Part shown: positions 49,758 through 60,769 of the stretch, piece by piece
Numbering within the stretch: the stretch's first letter is position 1
Layout of the letters: each line of letters begins with the position of its first letter
The notes under the pieces: model-generated
The model's database searches: none
What the model saw: only the letters and a program-made list of their open reading frames with translations
What the model was told of the DNA's origin: nothing
Source of the DNA: Paguma larvata
Taxonomy: Eukaryota; Chordata; Mammalia; Carnivora; Viverridae
Assembly (NCBI GenBank): GCA_030068075.1
Contig: CM057825.1
Coordinates: forward strand, 125,882,739 to 125,946,738
DNA length: 64,000 bases
Direction of reading: 5' to 3'
Program-made: the position numbers and the translations under genes

Positions 49758-50164
49758 GCGAGCGTTTCTTAGCAACTGCAAGAGAGTCACCTTCGCTGGT
49801 CGGGAAACACCTTTGGAAGAGAGTCCAGGGCTCTGGGGACAGGGGAATCCCAACTGGGTCCCACCCTGAGGGTTTGCAGCTGTGCTTCGGAAGCAGGAGA
49901 CTCATAAAAAAATATACACTGAATTTCACCGTGAAAACCTGAGAGGCGTTCCAACCGAAACGGATCAGAGGTCCACGCCTCCGCGAGTGCTGGCTGTTTC
50001 CTCGCCAAGCTTCCTCTTTGGAATTTTCAGGCCCTTGATCATTAGCAGAAGCCATGTTATTAGTGTTAATTTTAAGCCTTTTCGCAGAAGGCTGGGGGCC
50101 AGATTTTTACGAGATAGGCTCTGTAGTTCCTTAGAGTTAAGCTCAGCGATGCCGTGACCACTCG

Positions 50165-50500
50165 AGGCGCCCCACGGCCTTTGCACTTGCAGTTCTCATT
50201 ACCTAACACTTCCTTCCCCCCGTCGTGTCACGGCCGGCTTTGCCGGTCAGATCACGGGTCAAATGTCACCTCCTCCGAAAGGCTGTCCCTGGGGATCCCT
50301 CTCTCATGGCCTGCACGCCACGCCGGTTCTCCGGTTTATGTCTTTGTGACGCTACCCACTCCCCGGAATTGCTGGGGTCATTCCGAGGGTCAGCTCCCTG
50401 AGCCCGTGGACCGCACCTCCCTCGTTCCTGGCTGCACGGCCATGGTCTAGAACAGGGCCGGCACACAGAGGTCCAATTAACGAAGGACTAAATCAATAAA
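50165..50500 (+). mobile_element. L2 fragment
   Basis: ACGGCCTTTGCACTTGCAGTTC, GATCACGGGTCAAATGTCACC and GGGCCGGCACACAGAGGTCC are L2 3' markers. Confidence 0.85.
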
Positions 50501-50548
50501 TGAATCAGAAACAGTCGTGGGAAGAACAAGAGATCAAATCCAGCGCTG

Positions 50549-50776
50549 GGAGCGTCTAGGGGGCTCAGTCGGTTAAGCGTCCGACGTCGCCTCAGGTCAT
50601 GATCTGGTCCGTGGGTTCGAGCCCCACATCGGGCTCTGTGCTGACAGCTCAGATCCCGGAGCCTGTTTCAGATTCTGTGTCTCCCTCTCTCTCTGCCCCT
50701 CCCCAGTGCTCACAGCGCTCTCTCTCTCTCTCTCTCTCAAAAAGAAATCAAACATTAAAAAATTATTTAAGAAGAG
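50549..50776 (+). mobile_element. CAN SINE with 18-bp target-site duplication
   Basis: AGATCAAATCCAGCGCTG at 50531-50548 matches 50777-50794 with two differences. Confidence 0.95.
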
Positions 50777-51424
50777 AGATCGAATCCAGCACTGTAAAAG
50801 ATCACTTGGAAGCCTTCCTACCAGGAAAACCCGCATAAGCGCTCTGCAAACAGGAGCGCGTCTCCGATCAAAGAGCCACCTACGAGGCCAATAAAAGGTA
50901 AACTGAGATTCTCAGAGAAGGAAGGGAAAACCCCCATAAAACCTCAGTTGCTACCTCCCCAGTCATCTAGACCCGTTTTCCAAGACTTGGCAACCTCCCC
51001 CGGGACGTGAATCCCACAATTAAGCTAAGGGGACGCTTAAGTGGAACCTCGACCTGCTGACTGCCCCTCTATCCCGGGGCAGTTGAAACCGAGGGAGTGA
51101 TGCTTCCAAGCCAGCCTCTACGGAGAGGTGTTTTCACCCTGGGACCGAACCATCGCGCGCGCTCCACCCGGGACGGAATCGAGCTGAAAAGCACAGCCCT
51201 CGGTGGGAAGAGGCAAACAGCACGGAATAGGCTGCAACCTCTTCTGCTGCGTAATTGGAGTTGAACCTTCTTAACGTCTCATTAAGCTTCTCCAAGGCAA
51301 CCCCCTGTAAGCCAATTACACGCGGCATACGACAGCCTAAAATCTCTCGGGAAAATGCGAGGGTGAGGGCAAGCCTGGCCCCAAATTTATTCTCCAGATT
51401 CCTCCACGCCAACGGCTGTGTGAC

Positions 51425-51591
51425 TTCACCACCAAAGGGGCAGGTGGCAGCGTCGGGAGGCATCTGTGCTGCTGGCACCCAGTGGGTAGAGGCCAAGGAC
51501 ACCGCTCAATGCTCCGCGGAGCACGGAGCAGCCCTCACGGCAGAGAATGATCTGGCCCCAAAGGTCACAGTGCCCAGGCTGAGAAACCGTG
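51425..51591 (+). mobile_element. MER20 fragment
   Basis: GGCACCCAGTGGGTAGAGGCC, GATCTGGCCCCAAAGGTCAC and GCTGAGAAACCGTG are forward MER20. Confidence 0.88.
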
Positions 51592-52421
51592 CTTGGCCCC
51601 CGCCTCCCCAAACTGGCTTCCTCAAAGGGTCCCCGTCAGCTTGCCCCAGCCTTCCAGAGCTAAGTATAGGTCGGCTCCCTCCATCGGGAGACGCCGTCCC
51701 GGTTTCCACGCCAGGCTGTGGGGAAACGCCTGCCTCAGGATGTTCGAGTCCTTGTCATTCTTCCCAACCCTTTTATGAGCGCCTTCTCTTTGCAAAACGT
51801 TCACACAAGTCTTGACGGGCTAGGGTTTCGCTAAGCACTAAGATATGATAACCACAGCGAGGGCTTATCCCACCATGAAAATCTAGAGCCAACATGCAAC
51901 GCAGGAGCTTCTTTCAAGTTCCTGGGGCATCGTGGGCAACCAGTTTACCCACCCGCCTCCAGCAGACATGACCTTGATGGAGCCGGGGCGTTCTGCACTG
52001 TGAAATCACCAACCGGATGAGTGCCCGGCACGTCACCGAGAGCTTGGGCTCCCAGGCTACAGGTGCTCGGTGAGTCCTCCCAGTGAAAGAAGCAGACAGG
52101 GTGAGAAGCACAAGCAACACCAGCCGGGGACGGACGCCGGGCTCACGAGTGAGGAGTGGGGCTGGCAGCAGACGGGAGCCGGCAGAGATCCGTTCTGGGG
52201 AGGGCGGCACCCTCCCAGCCCCAGGGACCACCACCAAGCGCGAATGCGTCCCCCGCTCTGCTGAGCCGATCTCCCGATTTGTCAGAAGCCAGGAATCCAC
52301 ATTTCTCTGTAAACTCGCAGCGATTACCGTAAACCACAGTTAAGACAAAGCCAAGCCAGCCCACGGGAGGGCCGGAGCTGCCTCCCAGTCTGGAAGCTGA
52401 ACCCCAGACACGCCAGTTTAC

Positions 52422-52593
52422 TTATTTATTTTTAATATTTACTTCTGAGGGAGACAGAGCACGCCCACGCCGCAAACGGGGTAGGAGCAGAGAGAGGAGG
52501 GGGCAGGGGATCCGGAGCGGGCTCGGTGCTGACAGCAGGGAGCCCGCCGCGGGGCTTGAATTCACGAACCGTGAGGTCGAGGCTGCAACCCAG
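52422..52593 (-). mobile_element. CAN SINE, truncated head
   Basis: CTTATTTATTTTTAATATTT tail and GGGGCTTGAATTCACGAACCG. The terminal GGCGCC end is missing. Confidence 0.85.
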
Positions 52594-52789
52594 CTCAAAA
52601 ACCGTGCCAGTGTGTCGTGTCATTTATTCCTTCCACGAATATTTCCTGGGCACCTACTACGTCCCAGGCACCATTCTAACTGTGGCCATAAACAAACACG
52701 GGCCAACGAGAAACAAAAACCCCGAAACCAAACACCTGCCCCTGTGGAGGTGACCTGTGGGTGGGAGTTTACAGAAAACAAAATCAGTA

Positions 52790-53140
52790 AAATATCCGGT
52801 GTATTAGATTAAAGAGGGGCTGGGGAGGGGTAGAGGACAGAGTGCAGAGAAGGACTGGGGACACGAGGAAGTGGCAGGGAGTCAGAGAAAAGCTGCCTGA
52901 GGTAACAACTGAACAAACATTTGAAGGTGAAGGATCATGCCGGGCAAGGCAACAAGTGCAAAGGCCCTGAGGCAGCCGAGTAACCAGTGTGGCGGGAGCG
53001 AAATGAGACCAAAAGTAGCAGGGGATGAGGTCAGGCAGGTGACGGGGCCAGCTTCCGCTGACTTTGTAGGCCTGGGCCCTTTCGCTTCGACCCAAGGGAA
53101 GCGGGGAGCCACTGCCGGGTTTTGGCAGAAGAGGGACAAG
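52790..53140 (+). mobile_element. Ancient repeat, family not assigned
   Basis: ACAAGTGCAAAGGCCCTGAGGC and GGATGAGGTCAGGCAGGTGAC, then GGGAGCCACTGCCGGG. Same family as 17620 and 59870. Confidence 0.65.
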
Positions 53141-54214
53141 ACCTGAACCGTCTTGCCTGGAACGGGGCCCTGCTGGCCGCTGAGCTGAGACTAGCCTGTA
53201 CTCGACCGCAGGGGCTCAAGGACAGAAGCAGGGAGAGCGGCGAGGGGGGGGAACGGTCAAGTCCCGGAGCGAGCTGGCCAGAATGGGGCGGGTGGGGGTG
53301 GCGGGCGGGCGGCCGTGAGAAGCTGGCAGGTTTGGAAACGTTCTCAAGGAAATGGCGACAGCGGACCCGGGGAACGGGAGGGAAGGCGAATGGTCTAGGA
53401 TGCTGCAGGTTTGGGGCCTGGGCCTCCCAGGACGGGGCGGACGCTGACGGAGATGGGGAAGGCCCGAAGTTGGGACACATCAGGTGGGAAACACCCACAG
53501 GGCACCTGCTTGTGGGGGTGGGGGGTGGATACCTGCTCCTAAACGCTGAACCCAGCACCGCACTCAACAGGTGAGGCACCTCCAAGGCTATCACAAACGG
53601 AACTGGTCCAGCCGGGGGGAAAGGCCCGGGAACCCCGAATCAGCTCCTGCCCTGTCCCCTCAAAGGTTCCCCCTTTCTCCTCCCAAAGGCATTTATCTTC
53701 TTACCTTGGGCCCATCGTGCGGCCCTCCGAGGCCCCGAATCCCTGCAGAAACGCATGGGGTGAGCGGAGGGCCCTCCAGGGCCCCTTTCAACTCTAACGA
53801 CCCAAAGGACGGCGGAGGAAGGCAAAGCGATGGGTCTGAAAAGCTACAGAAAACTTGAGGGGGCGGGGAGAGGGACCGGGAGAAGAGGTTGGGGGCAGAA
53901 TGTGGCTCTTCAAAGACTGTCATGAGGCCAGGAGGAGCTATTGGGAGATAACTTACACTCACTCCAAGGCTGGATCTTACCCCAAGAGAAATTTCTAACG
54001 GCTTCTAAAATATTCCTTTTCTCCCCACCCCTCGGCTGCTTATTCACATACTCAGGGACTTCCTGAGTGCTCCGAGGCAAAGAGGAGCTCAGAGGCCAAG
54101 TATCAGCAAGACTCCATGAGGAGCAACACGGATCTGCTGCGGCTGGTCACGCTCAGCTACCGCAGGTGCAGCAGCAAAAACTAACTGGAGAATTCCAGCG
54201 GGCGCGGACCCCGG

Positions 54215-54398
54215 GGTTGCTAACTGTACGCCAAGCACCAATAGCCTACACACCTGCCGAGGATTCGCTCAGTTGTTGCTCGCACAACCGCTCTTGGCTC
54301 GGTATCCTGTTCTTGCCCCCGCTTTCCACCCGGGGAAACTGAGGCACGCGACGACCTCACTCGCCGAAGCTTGCAGAGCCAGGCACTGAAGCCAGGGG
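54215..54398 (-). mobile_element. MIR fragment
   Basis: ACTGTACGCCAAGCACCAAT and ACCCGGGGAAACTGAGGCACG. Confidence 0.85.
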
Positions 54399-54915
54399 AC
54401 GCGGGCACGCGCGCTGAGGCATCGCCACGCGCTGCTCGCTCCTGTGTGTTGCCTACTCTCTGACCTTTTCCCAAGCTTTCTCTACCGGGCCTGCGACGTA
54501 ATAAATATTTCTGATAAAGGAACCCGCAAGGAGAGGCCGAGGCCCATGTTCCCAACCGCCGGACGAACCCCAGCCACAAAACAGGCCTCTCGCCAGCACC
54601 GATGGGAAAACCCAGGCACGTGCTGGTGAGCCTGGTACCGAGCTGGGCGACGAAGCGCCTCTATTCTCACTCCAGAGCATGTGCCTGAGCAAGTCAAGGC
54701 GGCCTAGTCTCTGGAACCCTCCCCGTGGGTCATCTCCACATTCTGGTTCTTCTGGACTTTTCGGCTCACAGGCAGAGGCAGGCGGTGGTGCAGCAACAAA
54801 GCTCTGATAAGAGTCTCACGTGGGCCAGTCGCTTTAATTTCTAAACCCACGACCTTGATCACAGAGAAGCCAGGTATAAGGGGGGGGTGAGGTGAGCGGC
54901 ACAGCCCCATCCCTT

Positions 54916-54936
54916 CCCCCCCCCCCCCCCCCCCCC
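54916..54936. repeat. 21-bp poly-C run
   Basis: An uninterrupted run of C is visible at this position, equivalent to poly-G on the ABCC1 sense strand in intron 1. Assembly length may be inexact. Confidence 0.9.
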
Positions 54937-55029
54937 GCCAGGCTGAAGAAAATGAGAATCCAAACGAAGGACAAGCAACTGGAAATATCCAACTTGATCT
55001 TCAGAAAGAACAGACTCTGCTCAGGGCGC

Positions 55030-55155
55030 GGGCCAAACCTCCTAGATGGCTGTTCTCATTTACTCTCCAACCCACCCGCAGAACTGGGGCTTTTTTGGGA
55101 CCCCTGCCCCCATTTTCCAGAGGAGGAAACTGACCAGTGCAAGGTAAGTGGCTGG
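55030..55155 (-). mobile_element. MIR fragment
   Basis: CCCATTTTCCAGAGGAGGAAACTGA and GCAAGGTAAGTGGCTGG. Confidence 0.85.
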
Positions 55156-55198
55156 CCTCTCCTGGCCTTGAATGTGCCGCCCTTGTAAACACGGAAGC

Positions 55199-55408
55199 TG
55201 GGGCGCCTGGGCGGCTCAGTCGGCGAAGCATCCGATTTGGGCTCAGGTCACGGATCTCACGGCTTGTGGGTTTGGGCCCCGTGTTGGGCTCTGTGGTGAC
55301 GGCTCAGAGCCTGGAGCCTGCTTCGGATTCTGTGTCTCCCTCTCTCTCTGCCCCTCCCCCAATCGCACTCTGTCTCTCTCTCAAAAATAAATAAAAGTTA
55401 AAAAAAAT
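55199..55408 (+). mobile_element. CAN SINE with 12-bp flanking repeat
   Basis: Near-consensus element. AACACGGAAGCT before and AACACAGAAGCT after are target-site copies. Confidence 0.96.
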
Positions 55409-57356
55409 GAAGATAACACAGAAGCTACCTGCTTTCTGTTACATTTGGTTTCTCTGGCTACCTGGAAGTTTTCATGCTGCGGTGGCCAGCTTTCAAACCC
55501 CACTTCCAAGCTTCCATCCCTCCCTCCCCCACCCAAAACTGGGGCATCCAGGGAAACCAGAAGAAGAGACAGAGGAAAGTCTGCAAGAGCAAAGACTGGG
55601 GAAAAGGGAGGGTCTGGCAGTCAAGGCCATACACTGCCTGCCCCGAGCAAAACAACCACCTGGTAATTTCTGTAGCAAAAAGTCCAAAAAGAAACACCCA
55701 CACACACGCAATTGGTTTCCCTGGATGAACTTCTTAAGCTGAACAGAGCACCCCCAAACACACTCGGCTTTGGAAAACCTCATTAACCATCAACTGCCCG
55801 TTGTCATCGATCACGTACGTCCCGATGGGAAATCTGATTTACGGTCCCCTCTTTTTTCCCCTGCGGAATCCAAAGGAAGACGATAAACAAGGAAGCACTC
55901 CACAAGTCCCAGCAATGCCAGCCCAGGCCCCCCCACCCCGATCCCCGCAGAAATAATCTTGCGGCTGTTGCGGCTGAAACAGGAACGGGGATTCCACAGG
56001 TCTTCTTTGCAAACGCTCTGTCCTCCGATTCCGCCCCCCCCCACCCCCGACCCTGAATACCAAAGTGAGCTGTCCCATTTCCAGCCCTAGTCAACCTCCG
56101 ATCCTACCGGCCTGAGAACTGGGAGGCATGTAATGTGTATTTGACTCTTCTACCAAAGGATTACCCCCCCCCCAAAAATAAAGCCTTCCCGTGGGGGCCC
56201 TCAAGGATGACTTTTTCAACAGGCCAAAGGCAGCCTGCAAGGCAAGGGCCACAGAACACAACAAGGAGGTATTTTTGGATCCTCATCACCAGCTCCTAAG
56301 AGCCAAGGCTGTTTTCTCTCTCCTGAGTCCAAGACAAAAGGGGGAAAACAAAACGATCACGTCCAGATTTGCCTACTGGGTTTACCAATAACCAAGACAG
56401 GGTGCCGCAGACCGTGCCCTGGCGGAACAAGGAGGTAAATCGCATTAGAGGGTAGCTAAAGCCCAAGACAGTGAGGATTAAACCACAGAGACCGACTCAG
56501 GACGCCGGCCCAGCTCAGCACTGAGCGGGCGGTGGAAAAGTTGCCAGGGTAGAAGCCACGTGCATCCCCGCAGAGAGGAGCCCCACTCACATTACAGAGG
56601 GGAGCTGGCACTGGTACCGGTGTCTGGGGCTTCCTCGGGGGGCGCCCCAAACCTGACGGACGGTCAGGTGAGACACAGGGGTAGTGGTCCGCAGCCCTAC
56701 CTTCCTTCCCGGCTGTTCCCCGACCTTCCCATATTCTTCCCCTGTTCCCCCCAATCCCCCCTCTAGTCGTGAAGCAGGCAGAAAGTAAAAGCTGGCACAA
56801 ACATGAAGCCACAAGAGAGTAATGTCGATGGTGCACGACCGCGGAAGGGGCAAACGTCCCTTCCGCCAGCCCCAACCTCTTCCCAGCTCAGCCCATCGCG
56901 AATGGGGCGTTCTTGGGGAAAAAGGGGGGACCCCCGTCTGCTCCCCCATCCCTGGCGTCCCCCCTACCCCCCGCGGAAGGTTATTTTTAACTGCAGGGGG
57001 CCACCGCAAAGCAGGAAGCCCCGGTCCCTAACGTCTCCCCGAAAGCCCCGGAGCCGGGCGCATGCACAGCCGCCACCCCGCTTCCCGGGAGCCGAGCGGC
57101 CCGTGTCCGTCCGTCCGTCCCCCTGCCCCCCCTACCCCCCCTCACCCCGCTCGCATCAGCGGCGCCCGCGAGGGGCCGGGTGCGGGGCCCCCCGGGCCGG
57201 CTGCAGGGCGGCCCGGGGGGCACCAGGCGGCCGTGGGGGGCCGGGGCGCGGCGGGCCCGGCCCGCCCAGCCCGGCGCTCTGCCTCCCGGCCGGCGGCCGC
57301 CCCCCCCCACCCCCGCCAGCGGCCCCACGCGGCCCGGGCGGCCGCGGAGCACGTAC

Positions 57357-57404
57357 CCAGAAGGGGTCGGAGCCGTCGGCGCTGCAGAAGCCCCGGAGCG
57401 CCAT
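57357..57404 (-). CDS. ABCC1: ABCC1 (MRP1) coding exon 1, residues 1-16
   Basis: ABCC1/MRP1 is a plasma-membrane ABC exporter of glutathione, glucuronide and sulfate conjugates, leukotriene C4 and many drugs. This exon encodes MALRGFCSADGSDPFW, the extracellular N-terminus; human MRP1 differs here only by Leu15. The ATG is at 57404-57402 and the donor reads TGG|GTACGT, so the coding part is 48 nt, the length known for this exon. Cys7, reported as structurally important in the human protein, is kept. The start context has C at -3 and G at +4, so it is not an ideal Kozak site. The exon lies inside a CpG island, and the next coding exon is 38 kb away at 19378. The identification rests on five exons of matching order, length and phase. 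Confidence 0.97.
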
Positions 57405-57540
57405 GCGGCGGGCGGGCGGGCGGGCGGACGGGCCCGGCTGCTGGCTGCTGGCGGCTGCTGGCTGCTGGCGGCGGCGGCGGCGGCGGGAGGGCGGGAGGCG
57501 GCGGCGGAGGGGCCCGGGGCCGCAACGCCGCCTGGTTGGC
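57405..57540 (-). other. ABCC1: ABCC1 5' untranslated region (inferred extent)
   Basis: The sequence just upstream of the ATG should be the 5'UTR. The far boundary is a guess because no start site can be read from sequence. It is almost pure G+C and, on the mRNA strand, carries a (GCCC)n tract next to the ATG (57407-57427), a perfect 17-bp tandem duplication (57436-57452 and 57453-57469) and six GCC triplets (57467-57484). Human ABCC1 is also known for a variable GCC triplet in its 5'UTR. Confidence 0.6.
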
Positions 57541-57996
57541 CGGCGCGTCACGGGGATGCGGAGCCCCGCCCCGCCCCGCCCCGGCGCCCCGCCCCGCCTC
57601 ACCTCCCGCCGCGGGCGCTGGCCGGCTGCGCCGCGCCCCCCGGCGCCCACCCCCGGCGGCGGGCGCGCGTGTCCTCCGGGAGCGGCGGGGACCCCTGCGG
57701 CCGGACCTCGCGACCCGTTGTCCCGCCCCGCGGTGGCGACGACGACAGCAGCCGCAATAGTCACACCGGGAGAAAAACAGGTACTGAGCCCTCCGCCAGC
57801 CAGGACGGTGCCAGACGGCTTAGCTGTGTCCTCAGTGGATCCTTACCAGGAGCACAGAGGGTGAGTGACTTCTCCGGGGTCGCCGGGTCAGCCCAGCCAG
57901 CTGACAACGGGGCCGATACAGAGAACAGAGAGACGAGTGTACTGTCCAGTGAGGTGGATACGCTCATTGGCCTGCCCCTCCCAGATGGAGAAACCG

Positions 57997-58320
57997 AGGC
58001 TCAGAGAGGTGAAGTGACTTGCCCAAGGTCACACAGGTGTCAGAAGCAGAAGTGGGATTTGAACCCGTGACCTATCTGACCCCAGAGCACACTCATGGTA
58101 CACAGAGTCGGGTCTCCATCCCAAACAGTTATCGCCCCCTACATGCGTACAAAGCACCTGGAGCTCAGAGAGGTGAAGTGACTTGCCCAAGGTCACACAG
58201 CTGCCACTAGCAGAAGTGAGATTCGAACCCATAACCCATCTGCACCAGAGCACTCAGGGTAGGAAGACTACAGTCTCCATCCCAAACAGTTGCCATCCCC
58301 CACGGGTGTAGAAAGCACCT
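57997..58320. repeat. Tandem duplication, about 164 bp unit, containing MIR
   Basis: Two consecutive copies, 57997-58160 and 58161-58320. A 38-bp block is identical between 57999-58036 and 58163-58200, and a CTCCATCCCAAACAGTT block recurs near each copy's end. Each copy begins with a minus-oriented MIR core (GAGGTGAAGTGACTTGCCCA). They lie 0.6-0.9 kb upstream of the ABCC1 ATG. Confidence 0.95.
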
Positions 58321-58488
58321 TGGCATTTTCTCCATCGTCTTTGGCAGCACTCACACAACCAGGGTTTTGATCATCACCTTAGAGGCAAAGAAACTGAGGC
58401 CTGGAGACCTACTTTCCTCAACTCATGCGGGGGTTACATGGGACAAACGCATGTAACTTGAAAACGTCCTATGTTGAAATGCATTGGG

Positions 58489-58645
58489 GGGGGCGCCTGG
58501 GTGGTTCCGTCCGTTAAGTGAGCAGTCGGCTTCAGCTCACGCCATCATCTTCAGTTCATGATCTTGGGTTCATGAGTTCATGAACTTGTGCTCTCTCTCT
58601 CTCTCTCTCTCAAAAATAAGTAAACATTTTAAAAAAGAAGAAGAA
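58489..58645 (+). mobile_element. CAN SINE with internal deletion
   Basis: Head GGCGCCTGGGTGGTTCCGTC. The core between the B-box region and the CT tract is lost and a TTCATGA motif is repeated. Confidence 0.9.
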
Positions 58646-58999
58646 AATGCATTTAGCAAACCTAAAGTACCGAACATCACAGCTCAGCCTAGCCTGCCTT
58701 AAATGTCCTCCAAACACACACATTAGCCTACAGTTGGCCAAAATCGTCTAACACAAAGCCTACTTCGTAATAAACTGTTGAATAGGCCCCGTAATTTGCT
58801 GAATATTGTCCCGAAGCTGAAAACCAGAATGGCTGTGAGTTCATCAGTTATAAGTGCTCTCGATCGTGTGACCGACTGGGAGCTGCAGCTTGGTGCGTGG
58901 GTGCGTGGTGACTCAAGCCACCGTTTCGGTCTGGGCCCACCCGAAGTGCTAATTAACAAGCATTCACAGTCGTAGGGTTTCCTAAAGCCTTGTTCGTAG

Positions 59000-59140
59000 C
59001 CATGAGCACGAATTAACTTAAATGCTCACAACGACTCCGTGAACTGAGTATTGTTATCATGATCCCCATTTCGCGGTTGAGGACACTGATCCCCAGAGAG
59101 GCAGAGCGATTTGTCAGGGATTACAGAGACGGGAGGTCTA
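59000..59140 (-). mobile_element. MIR fragment
   Basis: ATCCCCATTTCGCGGTTGAGG, AGAGAGGCAGAGCGATTTG. Confidence 0.85.
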
Positions 59141-59348
59141 CAGACCACGCTCGGGACTCAGGCAGCCCGGGAAGGGAGGAATCGCTAACGCTGGCCGGTT
59201 TGCCACATTGCCTCAGTGCCGTTTAACGTAGAGGCAGTTAGTGACAGGCGCTGGGCCTGGGTCCTGAGGCTCTAAGCTTTCACTGGGACACCAGCAATGC
59301 CTTCCCTCCCTCCTCTCCTCCTCAATTCCTTGCCTGATGTGTGGTTCC

Positions 59349-59373
59349 ATCACACACACACGCGCGCGCGCGC
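59349..59373. repeat. (CA)n(CG)n alternating tract upstream of ABCC1
   Basis: Five CA pairs followed by six CG pairs form a strict purine-pyrimidine alternation about 1.95 kb upstream of the ABCC1 start codon. This is the classic Z-DNA-prone composition. Confidence 0.9.
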
Positions 59374-59520
59374 CCACACCAGCTGAACCAAATAAAACAG
59401 GACTTAGGGAGATAGGATTGGTTTCTGTGATTATTTTTTATTGGCCCGAGCTCCCCTGAGGGTGAGTTTTTAAGGGATAATTCCTTTTCAAGTGATAATG
59501 CACCTTGCTGGTTGCTTTGA

Positions 59521-59656
59521 GGCTTATACTCTCACAAATACTTACTGAGCATCTATTATAGGCCAGGGCTTCCTAGGAACTTCTCCTAGGAAGGAGGCTT
59601 ATACTCTCACAAATTACTGAGCATCTATTATAGGCCAGGGCTTCTCCTAGGAAGAG
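59521..59656. repeat. Tandem duplication, 75-bp unit
   Basis: GGCTTATACTCTCACAAAT begins at 59521 and again at 59596. Both copies run through TACTGAGCATCTATTATAGG and TTCTCCTAGGAAG. The second copy has small deletions. Confidence 0.95.
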
Positions 59657-59715
59657 AAAGTTGCTGTTCCTGTCTAAGAGTTCAAAGTCTTAGGGTTGGG
59701 GGTTTTTTGGTTTGA

Positions 59716-59812
59716 CTTTTTTAAGTAATCTTTACACCCAGCGTGGGGCCCGAACTCATGATCCCAAGATCCAGAGTCAGATGTTCTGCTCACTGAGTCT
59801 CGGAGTGCCCCC
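59716..59812 (-). mobile_element. Short CAN SINE (SINEC_b-like)
   Basis: AAGTAATCTTTACACCCAGCGTGGGGCCCGAA and an end GTCTCGGAGTGCCCC. Confidence 0.85.
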
Positions 59813-59869
59813 AAAGTGTTGGGGTTTTTTTAAGTATTTTTTATGGTAGGAAGACAGGGTAATGAAGGA

Positions 59870-60290
59870 ATCACATAAAGAAAAGGCCCTTTACGGCTGT
59901 GGGAGAAGCTGGGAAGAAAAAGCGGAAGAGGGCCAATGAGGGTCCTGGCCTGCTGGCCATGGGAAGTCAAGGAAGGCTTCTGGGAGGAAGGGGTTTTGCA
60001 GGGAGATAAAAGTGATGCATCTGGTCTCAGGCCTGGGCTGTGTTCCAGGCTGCAGAAAACAGCTTATAGAAAAGCCATGACAGGACAGCAGGTCCTCAGA
60101 GGAACCTTCTAGAAGACAGTCTGGATGGCAGGCCTCCAGAGAGAGAAGCAGAAGGCACCCATCTGGGGCGAGAGGCATCGGAAGGGGCCCGGGCTTGCAG
60201 GATCTCGTCGGTGGACGGAGGGGTTCCGGCTTGGCCCTGAGAGCAACGGGGAGCCACCGTGGGGTTTTCAGCGGGGCCAGACAGGGCCGG
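59870..60290 (+). mobile_element. Ancient repeat, family not assigned
   Basis: GAAGGCTTCTGGGAGGAAGG and GCAACGGGGAGCCACCGTGG share order with 52790-53140. Confidence 0.5.
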
Positions 60291-60429
60291 ACAGTTCCCA
60301 TTTTCGTACAAAAGTTTGGTTCATTAATTCTTTCAACAAATGTCGATTGAGCAAAGACATGGAAGGGTTCTTATCATTAGTTATCAGGAAAATGCAAAAA
60401 AAAAAACAAACAAAATGAAACAGAAAACA

Positions 60430-60768
60430 AAACAAAAAACCCCAGCCATTGCGATGCACCAGAGTGACAGAAAGGAAACTACCAAGTTTCAGCAAATGCA
60501 AAGGTCAACCTCTCCTCTGTTAGCGGGGGGCGTACATTGGTTCAGCCACTTCCGAAAACCGCTAGCTCATTTCTGCTGAAGCTAAACCTAGGATTTCACA
60601 GGGCACGGCGACTCCTCTCCTTTCTGGGAGATAGGAGGGCTCCTGTTCAGCCAGAAACATCTATGAAAAATGTTCCTGAGAGCTTTATTCCAATTGCCAA
60701 ACACTAGGGGTCCCCGAGTGGCCCATCCGTAGTCAAAAGATGAATGAATTGTGGCACGTGATTCTTTT
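60430..60768 (+). mobile_element. Old L1 (ORF2 3' region)
   Basis: GAGAGCTTTATTCCAATTGCC and CAAAAGATGAATGAATTGTGG resemble the L1 segment ahead of the 3' UTR. Frames are broken. Confidence 0.7.
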
Positions 60769-60769
60769 T

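Larger units (their letters stand above)
56990..57780 (-). promoter_or_regulatory. ABCC1 CpG-island promoter
   Basis: A dense CpG, GC-rich stretch surrounds ABCC1 exon 1. Several GC boxes (GGGGCGGGG-type, read as CCCCGCCCC on the given strand) cluster at 57563-57600. No TATA box is visible. The human ABCC1 promoter is known to be TATA-less and Sp1-driven, which fits. A GCGCGTCACG motif near 57541-57550 resembles a CRE or E2F-like element, but this is only a motif match. Long open frames on the plus strand here are a by-product of base composition. Confidence 0.85.

Noticed and set aside
56803..57864. Plus-strand open frame of 353 codons, rich in Pro/Arg/Gly
   Set aside because: It spans the ABCC1 CpG island antisense to exon 1. 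Low stop-codon frequency in GC-rich DNA explains it, and the composition has no domain-like pattern.
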